A DNA stretch of 64,000 bases from Pictodentalium vernedei (Eukaryota > Mollusca > Scaphopoda > Dentaliida > Dentaliidae), in the NCBI GenBank assembly GCA_031216915.1, contig CM062293.1, positions 155,752,285-155,816,284 of the forward strand. Direction: 5' to 3'. The notes under the pieces are model-generated. The model saw nothing but the letters and a program-made list of their open reading frames with translations. It was not told the origin of the DNA and searched no databases. Both the position numbers and the translations under genes were made by a program. Below, in pieces: positions 63,565 to 64,000 of this stretch. Each line of letters begins with the position of its first letter. Position 1 is the stretch's first letter.

Positions 63565-64000
63565 TTATCGGCTGTGGTCCCCTACCCCCCTTTTCTCCAA
63601 AAAAGGCCCAGCCACCTGTAAAATTTTTTGGCCCAACAGGTCTGTACCCATCCTACTTAAATGCAATCCGTCTCGCCCATACAGCTCTCCTTGTCCCCAG
63701 AATGAATCCCAGTGGTCAATGAAATGTATTCCCAAGTCTTTGCAGTGCTCTTCCAGCTCCTCGTTTAGTGCCATAATCCGCGAGTTCCTCTCATTCCCAC
63801 CACCCATAACGGGGAGCACCCCTGAAACGATGATCCGAGCATTCCTGGTAAGAAGCTTACTAATTAGGTCCTTGTATGTGTCCACCAAATGAACTGATTT
63901 CCTCTCCCTGATGTTATTGGACCCCACATGTAATACCACTACCGGATCAGGCCCCGACCCAGCTACAATACCGTCCACTCTATCCCTCAGGTCCTCCACT
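63565..64000 (-). CDS. LINE-2 ORF1, SGNH-type esterase domain, 5' partial
   Basis: The visible 144 codons hold an SGNH/GDSL hydrolase fold: VVVLHVGSNNIRE (block III, Gly and Asn), NARIIVSGVLPVMGG, a middle LNEELEEHCKDLGIHFIDHW, and YGRDGLHLSRMGTDLL (block V with the Asp and His of the catalytic triad). The block I Ser would lie beyond the window edge. Esterase domains in ORF1 are known from CR1-like LINEs, where their role in the replication cycle is unsettled. It stops at 63565. Confidence 0.88.
   Translation of the reverse strand, partial: VEDLRDRVDGIVAGSGPDPVVVLHVGSNNIRERKSVHLVDTYKDLISKLLTRNARIIVSGVLPVMGGGNERNSRIMALNEELEEHCKDLGIHFIDHWDSFWGQGELYGRDGLHLSRMGTDLLGQKILQVAGPFLEKRGVGDHSR

Larger units (their letters stand above)
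60025..64000 (-). mobile_element. LINE-2, nearly intact non-LTR retrotransposon, 5' end outside
   Basis: It has an ORF1 with an SGNH esterase domain (63565-64000, continuing off the edge), ORF2 with endonuclease, RT and a C-terminal zinc motif (60085-63520), and a (TTA)n tail at 60025-60036. Esterase-bearing ORF1 is known from CR1/L2-type LINEs. Exact clade assignment would need a phylogeny. It appears inserted into H2-c. Confidence 0.85.

Overview
This is a eukaryotic, very probably marine invertebrate, genomic window. The one recognisable host gene fragment is a 5' coding exon of hydroxymethylglutaryl-CoA synthase, split by introns, on the minus strand at 4046-4490. Nearly everything else is transposable elements, many nested in each other. 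The mix (DIRS-type tyrosine-recombinase retrotransposons, tRNA-derived SINEs, Helitron-like non-autonomous elements with internal tandem repeats, a LINE with an esterase ORF1, Mutator-like DNA transposons) and the repeat families beginning ACAAGAGGCCC or ending GAGCTAAAAA point to a lophotrochozoan such as a bivalve. That placement is inference. I saw no bacterial genes, operons, rRNA or CRISPR array.

Layout. 1-2335: degraded DIRS 5' half (gag relic). 2539-2758: TTAA-bounded hairpin MITE. 2759-4747: HMGCS exon, introns and G/C-homopolymer modules. 4748-7109: two Helitron-like H1 elements, the first carrying a SINE. 7110-18740: a four-level nest, in which an old DIRS (C) is split by Helitron-like H2, H2 by DIRS-B (9849-17555), and DIRS-B by Helitron-like H3 with about 19 copies of a 153-bp repeat. 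18741-25220: complete but inactivated DIRS-A with inverted terminal repeats and an internal complementary region. 25221-28195: 5' half of a related DIRS (A2) with a long open gag. 28228-38630: chain of H1 copies, partly nested with H2 and another repeat family. 38631-40600: sparse sequence. 40627-47625: badly decayed DIRS-D with well-preserved ends. 48032-49775: element with ~180-bp terminal inverted repeats built from a repeated phrase. 51151-51520: SINE. 51554-54065: two relics of Mutator-like transposons whose ends also carry phrase arrays. 54066-58060: degraded Jockey-like LINE. 58330-58393: 64-bp trace of the same LINE type. 59614-59870: second hairpin MITE. 60025-64000: nearly intact LINE running off the right edge.

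How it works together. The DIRS elements encode Gag, reverse transcriptase/RNase H and a tyrosine recombinase, and their internal complementary regions join the two element ends, as expected for a circular intermediate. Each copy here is broken in a different way. The H1/H2/H3 elements lack coding capacity and must use enzymes supplied elsewhere; their terminal hairpins are their most conserved parts. The three phrase-array DNA elements at 48-54 kb share the short core CAACTCG or CAAGTCG, and two of them retain homologous transposase exons. This is the most unusual system in the window. All homology statements come from comparing segments within the window and from recognising family motifs; no database search was run.
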